A DNA stretch of 36,735 bases from JBQTIP01 sp052388025 (GCA_052388025.1 JBQTIP010000179.1:1-36735); one strand, 5' to 3'. Positions 1 through 8,675 are shown, counted from the stretch's first letter. A program made the numbers and translations. The notes: generated from the letters alone by a model not told the origin.

Positions 1-1281
1 CTGAAGGCCGAACGGCAGGCCGCTCTCGAAGCGCCCCGCCGGAACCGTGATCGCGGGGTGCCCGGTGATGTTCTGCACCGCGCAGTTGTAGACCTCGGGC
101 GGCGGACCCGGTGCATCGGAACCGGGATCGGGACCCTCGGCGCGCCACCCCGCGGAAGCCAGCGTGGGAGTGACGATCACCGCGTCGTCGCGGAGCAGCT
201 CGTCCAGCTCGCGGACGTACTCGAAGCGCCGGCGCCGCGCCGCCAGGTGATCGTCGATCGTGACACGAAGGCCGTCCTCGAGGAAGCCGCGCGTGGCCGG
301 ATGGAAGAGGTCCATCGATCGCTCGACCCGCTCGCGGCCGAGCGACTCCACGAGCTCGGGACCGGTCAGCACGAACCAGTCGTGGTCGGGGTTGCCCGAG
401 CGGAAGATGGCCTGGGGCTCGAGCGGATCGACGGCGATGCCGAGGTCGCCTGCAAGCGACCGGAGCGCGGCGTCGAAGAGGTCCCGCACGGACTCGGGAC
501 GCGGTCCCCACGGGGTGAACCTCGCCGCGGCAAACGCCAGACGGAGCGGGCGGCCCGGCTTCGGCTGCCACTCCGGGAGAGCCGTGGGATCGCCGGCGAC
601 CGTTCCCGCCTCGACGGAGAGCAGCAGGCGAAGGTCGGCGATGGAGGTCGCGAGGGGGCCGCAGGTTGTGAGGTCGGGCCAGCAGAGGCGGGGGTCGCGC
701 CCGATCAAGCCGTTGGTCGGCTTGATCCCGGCGAGACCGCAGAAGGCGGCGGGAATGCGGATCGACCCGCCGGTGTCGGTGGCGGTCGCGATCGGGGCCA
801 TGCCGGCAGCGATCGCCGCGCCCGAGCCGCCGCTCGATCCACCGGGCGACCACTCGCGCGCCCAGGGGTTCCGCGTCACGCCGAACAGGTGGTTCGCGGT
901 GAAGCCCTCCGCGGCGAACTCCGGCGTGTTCGTCTTCCCCACGGGGATCGCTCCGGCGGCCCGGAGCCGTCCGGGCACGAGGCCGTCGCGAGCGGCCGGG
1001 GGAGCGTCCTTGAAGAGCAGCGATCCGTGCGTCGTCGGCATACCCGCCAGGTCCTCGATGTCCTTTACCAGGAAGGGCACGCCGGCGAGCGGGCCCACGT
1101 CGTCTCCACCGGCGATGCGCTCGTCGAGAGCCGCGGCCTCCGCCATCGCCTCGTCCGCGCGAAGCGCGACCACCGCGTTGAGGGCGGGGTTGTGCAGCCC
1201 GACCCGCTCGAGGGATATCTGCACGAGCTCGCGCGCCGACACCCGGCGAGCACGAACCGCGTCCGCGAGTTCCGATAGCAT
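1..1281 (-). CDS. Amidase signature family hydrolase, C-terminus cut by window edge
   Basis: Hydrolyses an amide bond to a carboxylate and ammonia or an amine, probably in the cytoplasm. Reading from ATG at 1281, 427 codons stay open to the window edge, so the C-terminus and stop are missing. The family's Ser-cisSer-Lys triad is visible: Lys73 in PFLVKD, Ser149 in PGGSSGGSGAA and Ser173 in DTGGSIRIPAAFCG. The glycine/serine-rich signature is intact. The substrate cannot be told: GatA, aryl-amidase and allophanate-hydrolase-like proteins share this core. No gatB or gatC lies beside it, which argues against glutamyl-tRNA amidotransferase, although the left side is unseen. It is divergent from the alcohol dehydrogenase gene across 59 bases and may belong with the amine-related genes that follow. 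Confidence 0.93.
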   Translation of the reverse strand, partial: MLSELADAVRARRVSARELVQISLERVGLHNPALNAVVALRADEAMAEAAALDERIAGGDDVGPLAGVPFLVKDIEDLAGMPTTHGSLLFKDAPPAARDGLVPGRLRAAGAIPVGKTNTPEFAAEGFTANHLFGVTRNPWAREWSPGGSSGGSGAAIAAGMAPIATATDTGGSIRIPAAFCGLAGIKPTNGLIGRDPRLCWPDLTTCGPLATSIADLRLLLSVEAGTVAGDPTALPEWQPKPGRPLRLAFAAARFTPWGPRPESVRDLFDAALRSLAGDLGIAVDPLEPQAIFRSGNPDHDWFVLTGPELVESLGRERVERSMDLFHPATRGFLEDGLRVTIDDHLAARRRRFEYVRELDELLRDDAVIVTPTLASAGWRAEGPDPGSDAPGPPPEVYNCAVQNITGHPAITVPAGRFESGLPFGLQ

Positions 1282-1293
1282 CGCGCCCTATCC

Positions 1294-1301
1294 TTGCGCA
1301 A
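1294..1301. promoter_or_regulatory. 8-bp palindrome TTGCGCAA between divergent genes
   Basis: A perfect palindrome lies in the 59-base gap between the divergent amidase and alcohol dehydrogenase starts. It could be an operator half-site or chance. No convincing -35/-10 pair was seen with it. Confidence 0.2.
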
Positions 1302-1340
1302 AGGCGCAGGGCGAGAAAGCGCGAGGAGGGTGGCGAGGAG

Positions 1341-2438
1341 ATGCGCGCGGCCGTCTTGGATCGACCGGGTACACCGCTTCGTGTCGAGGAGCTGGAGCTT
1401 GACCCGCCGGGACCCGGCGAGGTCCTGGTCCGGATGGCGGCGAGCGGCGTCTGCCATTCCGACCTGCATCGGGCCGACGGGGACTGGGGGCCGGTCCCTC
1501 CCACCGTGCTGGGACACGAGGGCTCGGGCGTGGTCGAGGTGGTCGGCGCCGGAGTCGAGGAACCGTCGCCCGGGCAGCTCGTCGCGCTGAACTGGTATTA
1601 CCCGTGCCTCGCGTGCGAGGCGTGCCACCTGGGACGTCGGTGGCTCTGCACCGGGACCAAGGCGCTCGAGCACCGGCTCCCCGACGACTCGACCCGGCTC
1701 CACCGCGCGGACGGCTCGGAGGTCCTTCCGTACCTGGCGCTGGGAACCTTCGGCGAGCGGGCGGTCGTGGCGGCTCAGGCCGCCGTCCCCGTTCCCGACG
1801 CCGTGCCTCCCGAGGTTGCGGCCCTGATCGGCTGCGCCGTGACGACCGGCGTGATGGCGGTGCTGCGGACCGCCGAGGTCCCTGCGGGAGCCTCCGTGGC
1901 CGTCATCGGCCTTGGCGGCGTGGGCCTCTCCGTCGTGATGGGCGCCGCCCTCACCGGCGCCGGCACGATCGTCGCCGTCGACCGCGTTCCGGAGAAGCTG
2001 GAGCGGGCGCGCGAGCTCGGCGCGACCGACGTGGTGCTTGCGGGCGACAACCCCCGCGTCACCCGGAGGGCAATCGCCGGTCGCACGGGCGGGGGCCCCG
2101 ACTTCGCCTTCGAGGCCATCGGGCTCCCCGCCACGATCGAGCTGACGATCGAAGCGGTCCGGCCCGGCGGCACGGCCGTCCTCGTCGGGCTGACGAAGCT
2201 CGACGACCGCGCGTCCTTCGACGCCTTCTCGCTCGTCGACCAGAGCAAGCGCGTCGTCGGCTCGAACTACGGTTGGTCGATCCCGCAGGTCGACTTCCCG
2301 CGCCTCGCTCGCGTGTACCTCGCGGGACGGCTTCCCATCGACAAGCTGATCGACGGGCGGATCGGGCTCGAGGACATCAACGGGGCCTTCGACGCCATGC
2401 GGAGGGGCGAAGGGCTCCGAAAGGTCGTCGCGTTCTGA
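1341..2438 (+). CDS. Zinc-dependent alcohol dehydrogenase (MDR superfamily)
   Basis: Cytoplasmic NAD(P)-dependent oxidoreductase of 365 residues, interconverting an alcohol and an aldehyde. Catalytic zinc ligands are Cys38 (GVCHSD), His59-Glu60 (LGHEG) and Cys165 (GCAVTTG). Four structural-zinc cysteines sit at 89, 92, 95 and 103. The Rossmann nucleotide loop GLGGVG is at about 190-195, followed by an acidic strand end (VAVD) that favours NAD over NADP. Length and layout resemble class III/mycothiol- or benzyl-alcohol-type dehydrogenases, but the substrate is not fixed by sequence. ATG 1341 follows a purine-rich AGGAGGGTGGCGAGGAG stretch. The aminotransferase gene begins 11 bases after its stop, so the two are probably co-transcribed. 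Confidence 0.95.
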   Translation: MRAAVLDRPGTPLRVEELELDPPGPGEVLVRMAASGVCHSDLHRADGDWGPVPPTVLGHEGSGVVEVVGAGVEEPSPGQLVALNWYYPCLACEACHLGRRWLCTGTKALEHRLPDDSTRLHRADGSEVLPYLALGTFGERAVVAAQAAVPVPDAVPPEVAALIGCAVTTGVMAVLRTAEVPAGASVAVIGLGGVGLSVVMGAALTGAGTIVAVDRVPEKLERARELGATDVVLAGDNPRVTRRAIAGRTGGGPDFAFEAIGLPATIELTIEAVRPGGTAVLVGLTKLDDRASFDAFSLVDQSKRVVGSNYGWSIPQVDFPRLARVYLAGRLPIDKLIDGRIGLEDINGAFDAMRRGEGLRKVVAF

Positions 2439-2449
2439 CGGGAGGCGTG

Positions 2450-3619
2450 ATGGGAGGGATCCGCGCGTCGGCGAAGGCGTCGTCGTTCACCGAGTCGGTC
2501 ATCCGCGAGATGACGCGCCTGGCAATGGCGCACGACGCCATCAACCTCGCCCAGGGGTTCCCCGACTTCCCCGCTCCGGTGGAGGTGAAGGAGGCCGCCC
2601 GGCGGGCCATCGCGGAGGACATCAACCAGTACGCCATCACCTGGGGAGCGCAGAACTTCCGAGAGGCCATCTCGGCCAAGTACCGCCGGATTTACGGGAT
2701 GTCCGTCGATCCGGAACGCGAGGTCTGCGTCACGTGCGGCTCCACCGAGGCCATGGCCTCGGCGGTCCTGGGGATCATCGACCCCGGGGACCAGGTCGTG
2801 ATGTTCGAGCCGTTCTACGAGAACTACGGACCCGACGCCATCCTCGCAGGAGCCGTCCCTCACTACGTCTCCCTCCGCGAGCCGGACTGGACGTTCGACG
2901 AGGGGGAGCTCAGGGAAGCGTTCACCGACCGGACCCGCGGGATCATCCTCAACACGCCCAACAACCCCACCGGGAAGGTCTTCGGCCGCGAGGAGTTGGA
3001 GGCCATCGCCGCGCTCTGCGTGAAGCACGGTGCCGTCGCGTTCAGCGATGAGATCTACGAGCACATCACGTACGAGGGAGCGGAGCACGTCCCGATCGCG
3101 ACGATCCCGGGCATGGAGGACCGCACCGTCACCGTGAACGCGCTCTCCAAGACGTACTCGGTTACCGGGTGGCGGGTCGGATGGACCGTCGCCTCCCCAA
3201 CGCTCACCGACGGGATCCGCAAGGTGCACGACTTCCTCACGGTCGGGGCGGCGGCGCCCCTCCAGGAGGCCGGCGTCGTCGCGCTGGGGCTCCCGGAGAG
3301 CTACTACGAGACCCTGGCTCGTGAGTACCGGGAGCGCCGCGACCTCTTGCTGGACGTCCTGGGGAGCGCGGGATTCAAGAGCTCCGCTCCACTCGGGGCG
3401 TACTACGTGATGGCCGACATCTCGCACCTGGGATACGCGGGTGACGTCGAGGCCTCGGTCCGGATGGTCGAGGACGTCGGAGTGGCGACGGTGCCCGGAT
3501 CGTCCTTCTACTCGGTTCCCGAGCTCGGGCGGTCGACGGTTCGCCTCTCGTTCAGCAAGCGGCTCGAGACGCTGCGGGAGGCCGGGGAGCGGCTGGGGAG
3601 GCTTCGGCCGCGGGACTGA
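2450..3619 (+). CDS. Class I/II PLP-dependent aminotransferase
   Basis: Fold-type I aminotransferase of 389 residues, moving an amino group between an amino acid and a 2-oxoacid in the cytoplasm. It carries the substrate-entry motif AQGFPDFPAP (about 34-43), the PLP-contact segment TPNNPTG (169-175), SDEIY with Asp200 and Tyr203, and the Schiff-base Lys234 in NALSKTYSVTGWRVGW. The pattern fits the aspartate/methionine/kynurenine aminotransferase (YbdL/KAT-like) group; exact substrates are unknown. ATG 2450 was chosen because GGGAGG lies just upstream; GTG 2447 is an equal alternative. It sits 11 bases after the alcohol dehydrogenase. Its last 68 bases overlap the convergent hydrolase gene. 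Confidence 0.95.
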   Translation: MGGIRASAKASSFTESVIREMTRLAMAHDAINLAQGFPDFPAPVEVKEAARRAIAEDINQYAITWGAQNFREAISAKYRRIYGMSVDPEREVCVTCGSTEAMASAVLGIIDPGDQVVMFEPFYENYGPDAILAGAVPHYVSLREPDWTFDEGELREAFTDRTRGIILNTPNNPTGKVFGREELEAIAALCVKHGAVAFSDEIYEHITYEGAEHVPIATIPGMEDRTVTVNALSKTYSVTGWRVGWTVASPTLTDGIRKVHDFLTVGAAAPLQEAGVVALGLPESYYETLAREYRERRDLLLDVLGSAGFKSSAPLGAYYVMADISHLGYAGDVEASVRMVEDVGVATVPGSSFYSVPELGRSTVRLSFSKRLETLREAGERLGRLRPRD

Positions 3620-4514
3620 CTCCCGAAGCGTAGTTTCCATCGGGGGCCACGAGGATCGAGAAGCGGGCGAACCGCGCTTCACGTACCGGATGGCCGGCGT
3701 AGTCGCTCGAAGTCCTCCACTGAACGTCGCCGCTCAGCGCCGCGGCGAACCCCTCGGCCACCTCGCGCACGAAGGCGGCGTTCTCCGCATAGCGGTTGAA
3801 ATGGGCCATGTAGACGACCCGGACGCCACCGGCGAGCTGAGCGATCCGCCCGGTAGATCGAGCGAACGCCGCAACGTCCGAGTCGGGCATGTGCGCGTAG
3901 ATCGGCCCGGTGTTGAACGTGTCGCCGCCGAACAGGCCCCCGCTTGCCTCGTCGAGCAGACAGACCGAGTCCGGCGTGTGGCCGGGTGTGTGCAGCACAA
4001 GGAGCGACCGGCCACCCAGCTGGATCCGGTCGCCGTCGTGAAGGAGCCGAGTAGCCACGCTGGGCGCGATGCGCCAGGTCGAAGGGTCGAAGCCGGGAGG
4101 GAAGGGCCGCGGGGTCGTCTCCTCGGACAGGAACGCGAAGAACCGCTCGTCGAGCGCGCGGAACTCGCCGAACCGCTCGAGCAGCTCCCGCATGTGCGCG
4201 ACGTAGTGGACGACGCGCTCGGAAGGGACCTCTCGAGCGAGCGGCTCGGCGCCCAGGTCCTGGATCGCGATGTCGTCGAACCGAGCGTTCCCTCCGACGT
4301 GGTCCCAGTGGTAATGCGTGTTCACCACCAGCACGTCCCGGTCGGTGAGCGACTCCACGATCGCCCGGATGTCGGCGACGCCCATGCCGCTGTCGATGAG
4401 CGCCGCGCGCTCCGTCCCCAGGACCAGGTACGAGTTCACGTGACAGGGCTCGGCGACTAGCCACACGCCGGGCTCGAGTTCTCGCGTGGCGAACCAGCCG
4501 TCGCCGGCCGGCAT
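3552..4514 (-). CDS. Metallo-beta-lactamase fold hydrolase
   Basis: A 320-residue member of the glyoxalase II/metallo-beta-lactamase superfamily, which binds one or two zinc or iron ions and usually hydrolyses esters, thioesters or lactones. The metal motif THYHWDH gives His67, His69, Asp71 and His72. Later ligands are in LHTPGHTPDS and GGDTF. No signal peptide is seen. ATG 4514 overlaps the stop of the upstream permease by one base (TGATG), so it is probably translationally coupled to the ABC importer and may act on the imported substrate or its product; that is inference. The last 20 or so residues are low-complexity (Ala/Pro-rich) and are encoded antisense to the aminotransferase 3' end, so they look like run-on sequence rather than part of the fold. 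Confidence 0.9.
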   Translation of the reverse strand: MPAGDGWFATRELEPGVWLVAEPCHVNSYLVLGTERAALIDSGMGVADIRAIVESLTDRDVLVVNTHYHWDHVGGNARFDDIAIQDLGAEPLAREVPSERVVHYVAHMRELLERFGEFRALDERFFAFLSEETTPRPFPPGFDPSTWRIAPSVATRLLHDGDRIQLGGRSLLVLHTPGHTPDSVCLLDEASGGLFGGDTFNTGPIYAHMPDSDVAAFARSTGRIAQLAGGVRVVYMAHFNRYAENAAFVREVAEGFAAALSGDVQWRTSSDYAGHPVREARFARFSILVAPDGNYASGVSPAAEASPAAPRPPAASRAAC

Positions 4515-5320
4515 CACTGATGCTCGAGCACGTCGGGGTCGGCTCCCAGGAACCTCAGCAGGTTCCCGAAGATGGCGAACAGCGAGAACACGGTGGCAGC
4601 TATCAGGATGAACACCACGGTCACGGCCGCGATGGTCGGCGTGAACCCGTACCGGAGGCTGTTGAAGATCTTGATGGGCAGCGTTTCGACGGAGAAGCCG
4701 GCCACCATGAACGCGATGATGTACTCGTTCAGGCTGAGGACGAACGCGGCCGCGTAGCCGGTGATCATCGACGGTATGAGGAGCGGTAGCGTGATCGTCC
4801 GGAACGTCGTCCGGGGCGCGGCACCGAGCGTTTGGGCGGCCTCGGGGAGCGACGGGTCGAGCGCCTCCATGGCCAGGCTGACCGTGATCAGCGGCAGCGT
4901 CGAGAAGAAGATCGCATGGGCCACGATCACGTTCTCCATCCGTCCGATGTGCCCCGTGGCGTTCCAGAAGACCTGTGCCCCGAGGGCACTGATGATCGGC
5001 GGCAGCATGAAGGGCAGGATCCCCAACGCGTACAGGATCGGGGCAAGGCGCACCCGGTAGTTCCGCAGGACGTACGCGAGCGGCAGCGCGATGGTGACGG
5101 CCAGCGCGGCGCTTGTGGCGGCGATGATGAAGCTCCGCTCGATGGCGGCTCGCCACGAGGGGTCGGTAACGAGCTGCGCGTACCACGTGCCGGACAGCCC
5201 CTCGGGCGGGAAGTCCATGTAGCGGTTCTCGTTGAACGACACGACGGCGACTACCAGCAGAGGGCTCACAAGGAACGCCGTGACCACGGAGGTCAGTGCC
5301 CACCGCGTCGCGCGGGTCAC
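4514..5320 (-). CDS. ABC transporter permease, spermidine/putrescine type (PotC-like)
   Basis: Inner-membrane permease of 268 residues with about six hydrophobic segments. The cytoplasmic EAA loop (PEAAQTLGAAPRTTFRTITL), which docks on the ATPase, is clear. The first helix (about 8-28) lacks a cleavage site. Together with the paired permease, ATPase and lipoprotein it forms a polyamine/opine-class importer. GTG 5320 overlaps the preceding permease's TGA (GTGA), and this gene's own stop overlaps the hydrolase start, so the operon is tightly coupled. An alternative in-frame reading far upstream runs antisense to nothing conserved and was discarded. Substrate identity rests on family resemblance only. 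Confidence 0.93.
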   Translation of the reverse strand: MTRATRWALTSVVTAFLVSPLLVVAVVSFNENRYMDFPPEGLSGTWYAQLVTDPSWRAAIERSFIIAATSAALAVTIALPLAYVLRNYRVRLAPILYALGILPFMLPPIISALGAQVFWNATGHIGRMENVIVAHAIFFSTLPLITVSLAMEALDPSLPEAAQTLGAAPRTTFRTITLPLLIPSMITGYAAAFVLSLNEYIIAFMVAGFSVETLPIKIFNSLRYGFTPTIAAVTVVFILIAATVFSLFAIFGNLLRFLGADPDVLEHQ

Positions 5321-6174
5321 GCCACCCTCCGGGTCCTCGACTCCACCACCGACACGATGCCCACGACGGCCAGCGAGAGCACCGTGAGGAACATGGCCAT
5401 GGCGGAAGCGAACGGGACGTTCGCGTTGAACGAAGCCTGGTCGGAGATGAACACCGAGAGCGTCCAGTGCTCCGGGCGGCCGAGGATCGCGGCGATCAGG
5501 TAGCTGCCCAGCGTGAACACGAACACCAGCAGGAAGCCGGCCATGATCGTCGGACGCATGATCGGGACCACCACCGTCCAGAACGTCCTCTTCGGCGACG
5601 CCCCGAGCGTCTGCGCCGCCTCGGTGACCTCGCGGTCCAGGCGCGAGAGGGCCGGGTAGATCGTGAGGACGCAGTACGGGAAGGCGATGTAGCAGAGGCC
5701 GAGCAGCACGGCCCAGAAGCCCGGCTGGTAGGCCTGAGGCTCGTCCATCAGGCCCAGCGCGACCAGGATGTTCGAGATCCCCGAGGCCCGGCCGAGGAGG
5801 ACGCTCCAGGAGAAGCCCACGATCACCTCGGACAGGCTGAGCGCCGAGAGCACCAGGATCAGCAGCACGACGTGCGGGCGCCGGCGCATCCGGGTCAAGA
5901 AGTACGTGAACGGGAAGGCGACCGCGATGCACACGGCGCCGGCCAAGAGGCAGATGCCGATCGAGAACGCCGCACGCTCCAGGAACACTCGACCGAACAT
6001 TCGCCGGTAGCTGTCGAAGACGAATGCCTCCTCGTAGAAGCCCCCCGAGATCCGCTCGTAGAAGGAGGTGGCGGCCATGATCAGGAACGGCACGAGGAAG
6101 AAGACCCCCAGCATGATCACGGGGAAAGACAGGACCGCGTACCCGCCGCGCCCGGGCCTCTGCCGTTCGGTCAC
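5317..6174 (-). CDS. ABC transporter permease, spermidine/putrescine type (PotB-like)
   Basis: The first of two membrane subunits of the importer, 285 residues from GTG 6174. It has about six transmembrane segments, starting with YAVLSFPVIMLGVFFLVPFL near the N-terminus, and an EAA loop (TEAAQTLGASPKRTFWTVVV) matching that of its partner. The GTG overlaps the ATPase stop by four bases (GTGA); ATG 6192 is possible but would overlap the ATPase more. Likely works as a heterodimer with the downstream permease. Confidence 0.93.
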   Translation of the reverse strand: MTERQRPGRGGYAVLSFPVIMLGVFFLVPFLIMAATSFYERISGGFYEEAFVFDSYRRMFGRVFLERAAFSIGICLLAGAVCIAVAFPFTYFLTRMRRRPHVVLLILVLSALSLSEVIVGFSWSVLLGRASGISNILVALGLMDEPQAYQPGFWAVLLGLCYIAFPYCVLTIYPALSRLDREVTEAAQTLGASPKRTFWTVVVPIMRPTIMAGFLLVFVFTLGSYLIAAILGRPEHWTLSVFISDQASFNANVPFASAMAMFLTVLSLAVVGIVSVVESRTRRVA

Positions 6175-7268
6175 GGCCGCACCGGAACACACGACTCGGG
6201 CGGGAACAGCACGGCCACCTCGTCTCCCTGGTCGACGTGTCCGCGATCTCTCGGGCTCCCCGCAACGATCACGTTATCGTCCAACCCGCAGTCCACGTAG
6301 CACTCGAACAGCTCACCGAGATCTCGGACGAAGACCACGGTTCCCGGCAACGTGTTCGCCTCCGTCGAATCGCGCCCGAGGATCCGCGCGTCCTCGGGCC
6401 GGACGGAGAACAGCATCTCGCCGTCTGTTCCCAGGTCGTCGCCGCCGGCGACGGTGAACTCCCGGCCGCGGACGGTAACGGCGCCCGGCCCTCGGGTTCG
6501 GCCGGAAAGGAGGTTCGTCGTGCCGATGAACCGGGCCACGAACGCGCTGGCCGGCCGTCGGTACACGTCGAGGGGCTCCCCGATCTGCTCGATTCGGCCC
6601 TCGCGCATCACCACGACGAGATCGGACATGGTCATGGCCTCGCGCTGGTCGTGCGTGACCATGATCGTCGTGATGCCGAGCTTCTGCTGCAGTAGCCGGA
6701 GCTCGACCTGGAGTTCCTCGCGAAGGTTCGCGTCCAGTGACGACAGCGGCTCGTCGAGGAGGAACAACCTGGGCTCGAGGGCCAGCGCCCGCGCCGTGGC
6801 CACCCGCTGCCGCTGCCCCCCGGAGAGCTGCGAGATGCGGCGGTCGCCCAACCCTTGGAGCGCCACGAGCGCCAGGAGCTCGTCGACCCGGCGGCGGATC
6901 TCACCCGCCGGTACGCCGCGGATGCGCATGCCGTAGCCGACGTTCCCGGCGACGTTCAGGTGGGGGAACAGCGCGAGCGTCTGGAACACCATCCCGATGT
7001 CGCGGATGTGCGGTGGCCGGTCGGTGATGTCCCCGCCGTCCAGGAACACACGGCCCTCGGTCGGCTGCTCCAGGCCGGCGATCATGCGGAGAAGCGTCGT
7101 CTTCCCGCAGCCGGAGGGGCCGAGGAACGAGATCAGCCGGCCGGCAGGCAGATCCAGGTCGACCCCGGCGACCGCCAAGAGGTCGCCGAAGCGCTTGACC
7201 AGTCCCTGGAGCCTGAGCCCGCCGCGCCCCTGTATCTCCGGGGTTCCCGCGCCGCCTTCGCCTTCCAC
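6171..7268 (-). CDS. ABC transporter ATP-binding protein (PotA-like)
   Basis: Cytoplasmic ATPase of 365 residues energising the importer. Walker A GPSGCGKTT (50-58), Q-loop VFQ (about 94-96), signature LSGGQ (148-152), Walker B FLLDEP (169-174) and switch His206 are all present. The segment DIGMVFQTLALFPHLNV is typical of the PotA/FbpC/UgpC branch. The C-terminal third carries the TOBE-type regulatory domain (FSVRPEDARIL). The start is a GTG six bases after the stop of the binding-protein gene. Codes between the lipoprotein gene and the two permeases in one operon. Confidence 0.95.
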   Translation of the reverse strand: MEGEGGAGTPEIQGRGGLRLQGLVKRFGDLLAVAGVDLDLPAGRLISFLGPSGCGKTTLLRMIAGLEQPTEGRVFLDGGDITDRPPHIRDIGMVFQTLALFPHLNVAGNVGYGMRIRGVPAGEIRRRVDELLALVALQGLGDRRISQLSGGQRQRVATARALALEPRLFLLDEPLSSLDANLREELQVELRLLQQKLGITTIMVTHDQREAMTMSDLVVVMREGRIEQIGEPLDVYRRPASAFVARFIGTTNLLSGRTRGPGAVTVRGREFTVAGGDDLGTDGEMLFSVRPEDARILGRDSTEANTLPGTVVFVRDLGELFECYVDCGLDDNVIVAGSPRDRGHVDQGDEVAVLFPPESCVPVRP

Positions 7269-7274
7269 TCCGCG

Positions 7275-8423
7275 CTACGAGAGGATTACCTCGGACCAGC
7301 GCTGGTCGATCCAGTCCTCCCACACGTCGTACATCTCGTACTTCGGGCGGAGCGCCGCCTCCGGGCCGGGACCGCCGACGGCCTCGTATTCCTCGTCGGT
7401 GAGGTCCAGGTGCTCCTTCGGGATGACCGGCGAGGTGCCGAGCGTACGGGCCAGCTCCGCCTGGATCGTCGGCTGGCACATGTAGTCGATGAACGCCTGG
7501 CAGGCCGCGAGGTTCTCCGTCGTCTTCGTCACGGCCCAGAAGCCGGAATCGAGTATCGCGCCCTCGACCGGGAAGACGCTCCGCAGCGGCTCGCCCTGCG
7601 ACGCGGCATAGGTCGTGATGTCGTGGTAGAACTGCCCGAGCGACACCTCGCCGGTGTTGTACGCGCCCTGCGCGGTGGCCTCGTCCCGGAACCACAGCTT
7701 GACGTTCGGCTTTACCTCAGCGAGCTTGGCCAGCACTTCGTCCACGCCCTCCTGGGTCTCCAGGATGTCGTAGCCGCCGAAGTAGGATGCCGCCGCGATC
7801 TCGATGAGGTAGGAGTTGGCCGCGTTCTTCAGCAGGGCCAGCTCGTTCTCCCACTGCGGGTCCCAGAACGCGGTCCACGTGTCGGGGCTCTCCGGCACGC
7901 GCTCGGTGTTGGAGACGATCGTGATGTACCAGGACACTGCGCCGATCCCCACGGCGCCCCCTGCCGAGTTGGTCCGCACGAACCCCTCGGCCAAGAACTC
8001 CATGTTCGGGATCCCGGACAGGTCCAGGGGCGCCAGGATGTCGCCATTGATGGCTCGCTGGATCCCGACGCCCGAGAGCATGGACACGTCGGACGGGACC
8101 GACCCCGCCTTTATGGCCTGATCGAGCTGCACGACCCAGACCTCGGACGTGGGCTGGGCGAGCGACTCCACCTCCACGCCGGTCGCCTCGGTGAAGCCCG
8201 GGTACATGTTCCTGAAGTTCTCCTCGAAGAACCCGCCGTAGGTGCTGACCTTGATCTTGGTTCCCTCGATCGTTGCCGGGGTGGCCGAGCCGGTGCCGCC
8301 GGACGTGACCGGCGCCTCTCGCGCGCAGGCGGCAAGGAGTGCCGGGAGGGTGAGGGCGGCGGCGCCCGCGACCGGTGCCCGTCTCAGAAGTTCCCGTCTG
8401 GTGATCGGTGTGCCCGCGTTCAC
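7275..8423 (-). CDS. Extracellular solute-binding lipoprotein, PotD-like
   Basis: Substrate-capture protein of the importer, 382 residues from GTG 8423, which follows a strong G-rich AAGGGGGGG sequence. The N-terminus has a twin-arginine-like motif (TRRELLRR, 8-15), a hydrophobic stretch and a lipobox LLAAC with Cys33, so export by Tat or Sec followed by lipid anchoring outside the membrane is expected. The mature part begins VSTYGGFFEENFRNMYPGF, typical of the spermidine/putrescine-binding (SBP_bac_8-like) group. Asp/Trp residues that contact polyamines in PotD cannot be assigned by eye. It is the first gene of a five-gene operon. A longer reading upstream would run through the tRNA gene and was rejected. 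Confidence 0.92.
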   Translation of the reverse strand: MNAGTPITRRELLRRAPVAGAAALTLPALLAACAREAPVTSGGTGSATPATIEGTKIKVSTYGGFFEENFRNMYPGFTEATGVEVESLAQPTSEVWVVQLDQAIKAGSVPSDVSMLSGVGIQRAINGDILAPLDLSGIPNMEFLAEGFVRTNSAGGAVGIGAVSWYITIVSNTERVPESPDTWTAFWDPQWENELALLKNAANSYLIEIAAASYFGGYDILETQEGVDEVLAKLAEVKPNVKLWFRDEATAQGAYNTGEVSLGQFYHDITTYAASQGEPLRSVFPVEGAILDSGFWAVTKTTENLAACQAFIDYMCQPTIQAELARTLGTSPVIPKEHLDLTDEEYEAVGGPGPEAALRPKYEMYDVWEDWIDQRWSEVILS

Positions 8424-8516
8424 GGTGCCCCCCCTTGGACGGTGTCGATTGCACGCTACTCCCGTAACCGGGAAAGGTTCAAGGGACCCTCCACCGTGAG
8501 CGACGCGCCACGACCA

Positions 8517-8543
8517 GAGGGCGGGCACGTGGGGCCCGCCCTC
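8517..8543. terminator. 10-bp GC hairpin between tRNA-Pro and the ABC operon
   Basis: GAGGGCGGGC and GCCCGCCCTC form a perfect 10-bp stem around a 7-base loop. It lies just beyond the 3' end of the minus-strand tRNA and upstream of the lipoprotein gene. There is no U-tract, as is common in high-GC actinomycetes. Most likely it ends or processes the tRNA transcript. Confidence 0.6.
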
Positions 8544-8560
8544 ATGGATGCCGATCCCGG

Positions 8561-8634
8561 TCGGGACGGCGGGATTTGAACCCGCGACCTCAGCGTCCCG
8601 AACGCTGCGCGCTACCAAGCTGCGCTACGTCCCG
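8561..8634 (-). tRNA. tRNA-Pro, anticodon CGG
   Basis: Read on the minus strand, 74 bases fold into a complete cloverleaf. The 7-bp acceptor stem is CGGGACG/CGTCCCG with discriminator A. The D stem is GCGC/GCGC. The anticodon stem CAGCG/CGCTG encloses loop TTCGGGA, giving anticodon CGG (proline, codon CCG). The T stem GCGGG/CCCGC encloses TTCGAAT. The 3' CCA is not encoded (ACCG follows) and must be added by tRNA nucleotidyltransferase. A TAGACT -10-like box lies 9 bases upstream. Confidence 0.97.
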
Positions 8635-8643
8635 TCGAACGGC

Positions 8644-8649
8644 AGTCTA
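8644..8649 (-). promoter_or_regulatory. Candidate -10 box TAGACT of tRNA-Pro
   Basis: TAGACT on the minus strand ends 9 bases before the mature tRNA 5' end. No good -35 hexamer is seen at 16-19 bases. The same hexamer precedes the metallophosphoesterase gene. Confidence 0.35.
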
Positions 8650-8675
8650 CCGGCTCGTCGTCGCGTCCGGCCGGG

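Noticed and set aside
58..1278. 406-codon plus-strand open frame at the left edge
   Set aside because: It is antisense to the amidase, whose triad and signature are unmistakable on the minus strand.
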